5,961 nt of DNA, taken from Candidatus Bipolaricaulota bacterium (GTDB lineage Bacteria > Bipolaricaulota > Bipolaricaulia > Bipolaricaulales > Bipolaricaulaceae). The notes under the pieces are model-generated. The model did not search any database. It was not told where the DNA came from and saw only the letters and a list, made by a program, of their open reading frames with translations. Every line of letters starts with the position of its first letter. Positions within the stretch are counted from its first letter, which is position 1. Where the stretch lies: the NCBI GenBank assembly GCA_021129895.1, contig JAJOKL010000121.1, forward strand, positions 1-5,961. The letters are read 5' to 3'. Both the position numbers and the translations under genes were made by a program. Of this stretch, positions 4,953-5,961 are shown piece after piece.

Positions 4953-5302
4953 AATTTTTAGCCGATATGGGGATTTCCCCGGGCACGGTGGACTGGCTAC
5001 GCGGCCGGGGCCATGATGCCGTGCACCTGCATGAACGTGGTTGGGACAGGCTCCCTGATCCCGAGGTCCTGGAGAAGGCCCGTGATGAAGGGAGGGTTCT
5101 GCTCACCCACGATCTGGATTTCGGTCAGCTACTGGCTTTAAGTGGGGCTGCATCTCCCAGCGTGATCGTCTTCCGCTTGGCCGATATGCGGCCCGATTCC
5201 GTAAACCGCCATTTGGATCAGGTGCTGCAGCGTGCCGGGGAGGATCTAGCACGCGGGGCGATCATATCGGTGGAAGAGAGCCATGAACCGGCGGCTGATT
5301 GA
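4949..5302 (+). CDS. DUF5615 PIN-like toxin (putative RNase)
   Basis: This 117-aa protein starts MKFLADMGISPG and contains GHDAVHLHERG at 21-31, LPDPEVLEKARDEGRVLLTHDLDFG at 35-59 in outline, and SVIVFRL near 160 nt before the stop. The pattern is that of DUF5615, a Mut7-C/PIN-like family. The acidic residues expected to bind metal are D6, E39 or E42, D55 and D57, all present. Members are predicted ribonuclease toxins paired with DUF433 antitoxins; direct biochemical evidence for the family is limited as far as I know. GTG 4949 overlaps the antitoxin stop in GTGA, a classic coupled start. The gene's end overlaps the methylase start by 20 nt, so toxin, antitoxin and methylase are probably translated as a coupled series. 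Confidence 0.88.
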   Translation: MKFLADMGISPGTVDWLRGRGHDAVHLHERGWDRLPDPEVLEKARDEGRVLLTHDLDFGQLLALSGAASPSVIVFRLADMRPDSVNRHLDQVLQRAGEDLARGAIISVEESHEPAAD

Positions 5303-5961
5303 GGATTTCCTGCCCATAAAGGAGCTCTCGCAGGAGGCGCGGCGGGAGAAAGCCATCCGCCACGGGCACATCTCCACGTTGCACGTCTGGTGGGCCCGGC
5401 GGCCCTTAATCGTTGCCAGGGCCGCCGTGTTCGGCGCCCTCGTCCCCGCGCCGGAAAACGACCGCGAACGCGAAGCATTGAAGGAGTTCCTCATTAGGCT
5501 CTACAAGTGGGAGACCCGGGACGATGAGCGCATGGAGCATCCGGACCTCAAGCGGGCGCGGGAGATGATCCGCCGGGCGAACGGGGGCGAGCCCCCGAAG
5601 GTGCTCGATCCCATGGCCGGCGGGGGCTCGATCCCCCTCGAGGCCCTGCGTTTGGGTTGTGAGGCCCATGCCATCGAGTACAACCCCGTGGCCTACCTCA
5701 TCCTGAAGGCCACCCTGGAGTACCCGCAGAAATACGGGGTGCGGCTCGCCCAAGATGTCCGGCGCTGGGGCGAGTGGGTGCTGGAGCGGGCGAAGGAGGA
5801 GCTTGAAGGGTTCTATCCTCCGGGGCCGAACGGCGAGACCGTGGTGGCCTATATCTGGAGCCGGACGGTGAAGTGCCCCTCGCCCGCGTGTGGGGCCGAG
5901 ATCCCACTTTTCCGCCAGTTCTGGCTCGCCCGCAAGGGGAGGAAGAAGGTGGCCCTCCGGC
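5283..5961 (+). CDS. DUF1156-type DNA methyltransferase, N-terminal 226 codons (runs off the window)
   Basis: The frame is open from ATG 5283 to the window end with no stop. Residues 1-41 carry the DUF1156 signature: FLPIKELSQEARREKAIRHG, then LHVWWARRP at 33-41. DPMAGGGS at 109-116 is the SAM-binding motif I, and E132 in AIEYNPVA is the expected ribose-binding acidic residue. C198 and C203 (KCPSPACG) begin a zinc ribbon like that of the large adenine-specific methylases of this family. The catalytic NPPY/DPPY motif must lie beyond the window; full-length relatives are roughly 900-1000 residues. Its likely role is to methylate host DNA so that the linked helicase system attacks only unmodified DNA. 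GGAAGAG at about 5271-5277 may serve as ribosome-binding site inside the toxin gene. The target base is presumed adenine, from family. Confidence 0.9.
   Translation, partial: MNRRLIEDFLPIKELSQEARREKAIRHGHISTLHVWWARRPLIVARAAVFGALVPAPENDREREALKEFLIRLYKWETRDDERMEHPDLKRAREMIRRANGGEPPKVLDPMAGGGSIPLEALRLGCEAHAIEYNPVAYLILKATLEYPQKYGVRLAQDVRRWGEWVLERAKEELEGFYPPGPNGETVVAYIWSRTVKCPSPACGAEIPLFRQFWLARKGRKKVALR

Noticed and set aside
1..5961. CRISPR arrays, insertion sequences or transposase genes
   Set aside because: No regularly spaced repeats, terminal inverted repeats or transposase/integrase motifs were found on either strand.

Overview
The window is GC-rich bacterial DNA. It reads as the edge of a defence island: a short piece of probable host backbone at the left, then a toxin-antitoxin pair, then a tightly packed operon centred on a large SNF2-type helicase and a DUF1156-type DNA methylase that runs off the right end. 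The organism cannot be named. High GC, a probable hydrogenase-maturation gene (hypF tail) and two toxin-antitoxin families common in thermophiles, cyanobacteria and Chloroflexota-like bacteria suggest a thermophilic or anaerobic bacterium. That is inference only.

Layout, all genes on the + strand. Bases 3-86 hold the last 27 codons of a gene resembling the HypF C-terminus. Bases 87-219 hold no gene I can recognise. Bases 220-1033 carry an MNT nucleotidyltransferase antitoxin and an HEPN toxin (MntA/HepT type), overlapping by 14 nt and with all signature residues intact. Bases 1034-1336 are non-coding apart from possible relics: a tRNA 3'-end-like fragment on the - strand, an 18-codon ORF behind a perfect AGGAGG, a weak hairpin followed by a T-run, and a promoter-like pair placed so close to the next gene that its mRNA could be nearly leaderless.

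Bases 1337-4471 encode a 1044-aa SNF2-like helicase. Its C-terminal DUF3883 domain is broken by a one-base frameshift, and the rest of the domain continues in another frame to 4707. Inserting a single A between 4427 and 4428 restores a continuous 1123-aa protein and recreates the conserved GYD...RYIEVK motif, so the lesion falls on the conserved Asp codon. Bases 4710-4952 encode a DUF433 antitoxin-like protein and 4949-5302 a DUF5615 PIN-like protein. From 5283 to the end runs the N-terminal part of the DUF1156 methylase, with its DPMAGGGS SAM-binding motif and the start of a zinc ribbon.

The helicase, DUF433, DUF5615 and methylase genes have gaps of 2 nt or less, or overlap, and look co-transcribed and translationally coupled. 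A helicase with DUF3883 next to a DUF1156 methylase matches the helicase-methylase-ATPase (Hma) type of anti-phage system related to DISARM; the expected DUF499-type ATPase would lie beyond the window. The most interesting points are the toxin-antitoxin pair embedded between the two core defence genes, the exact one-base lesion in the nuclease-like domain, and the second toxin-antitoxin pair upstream.
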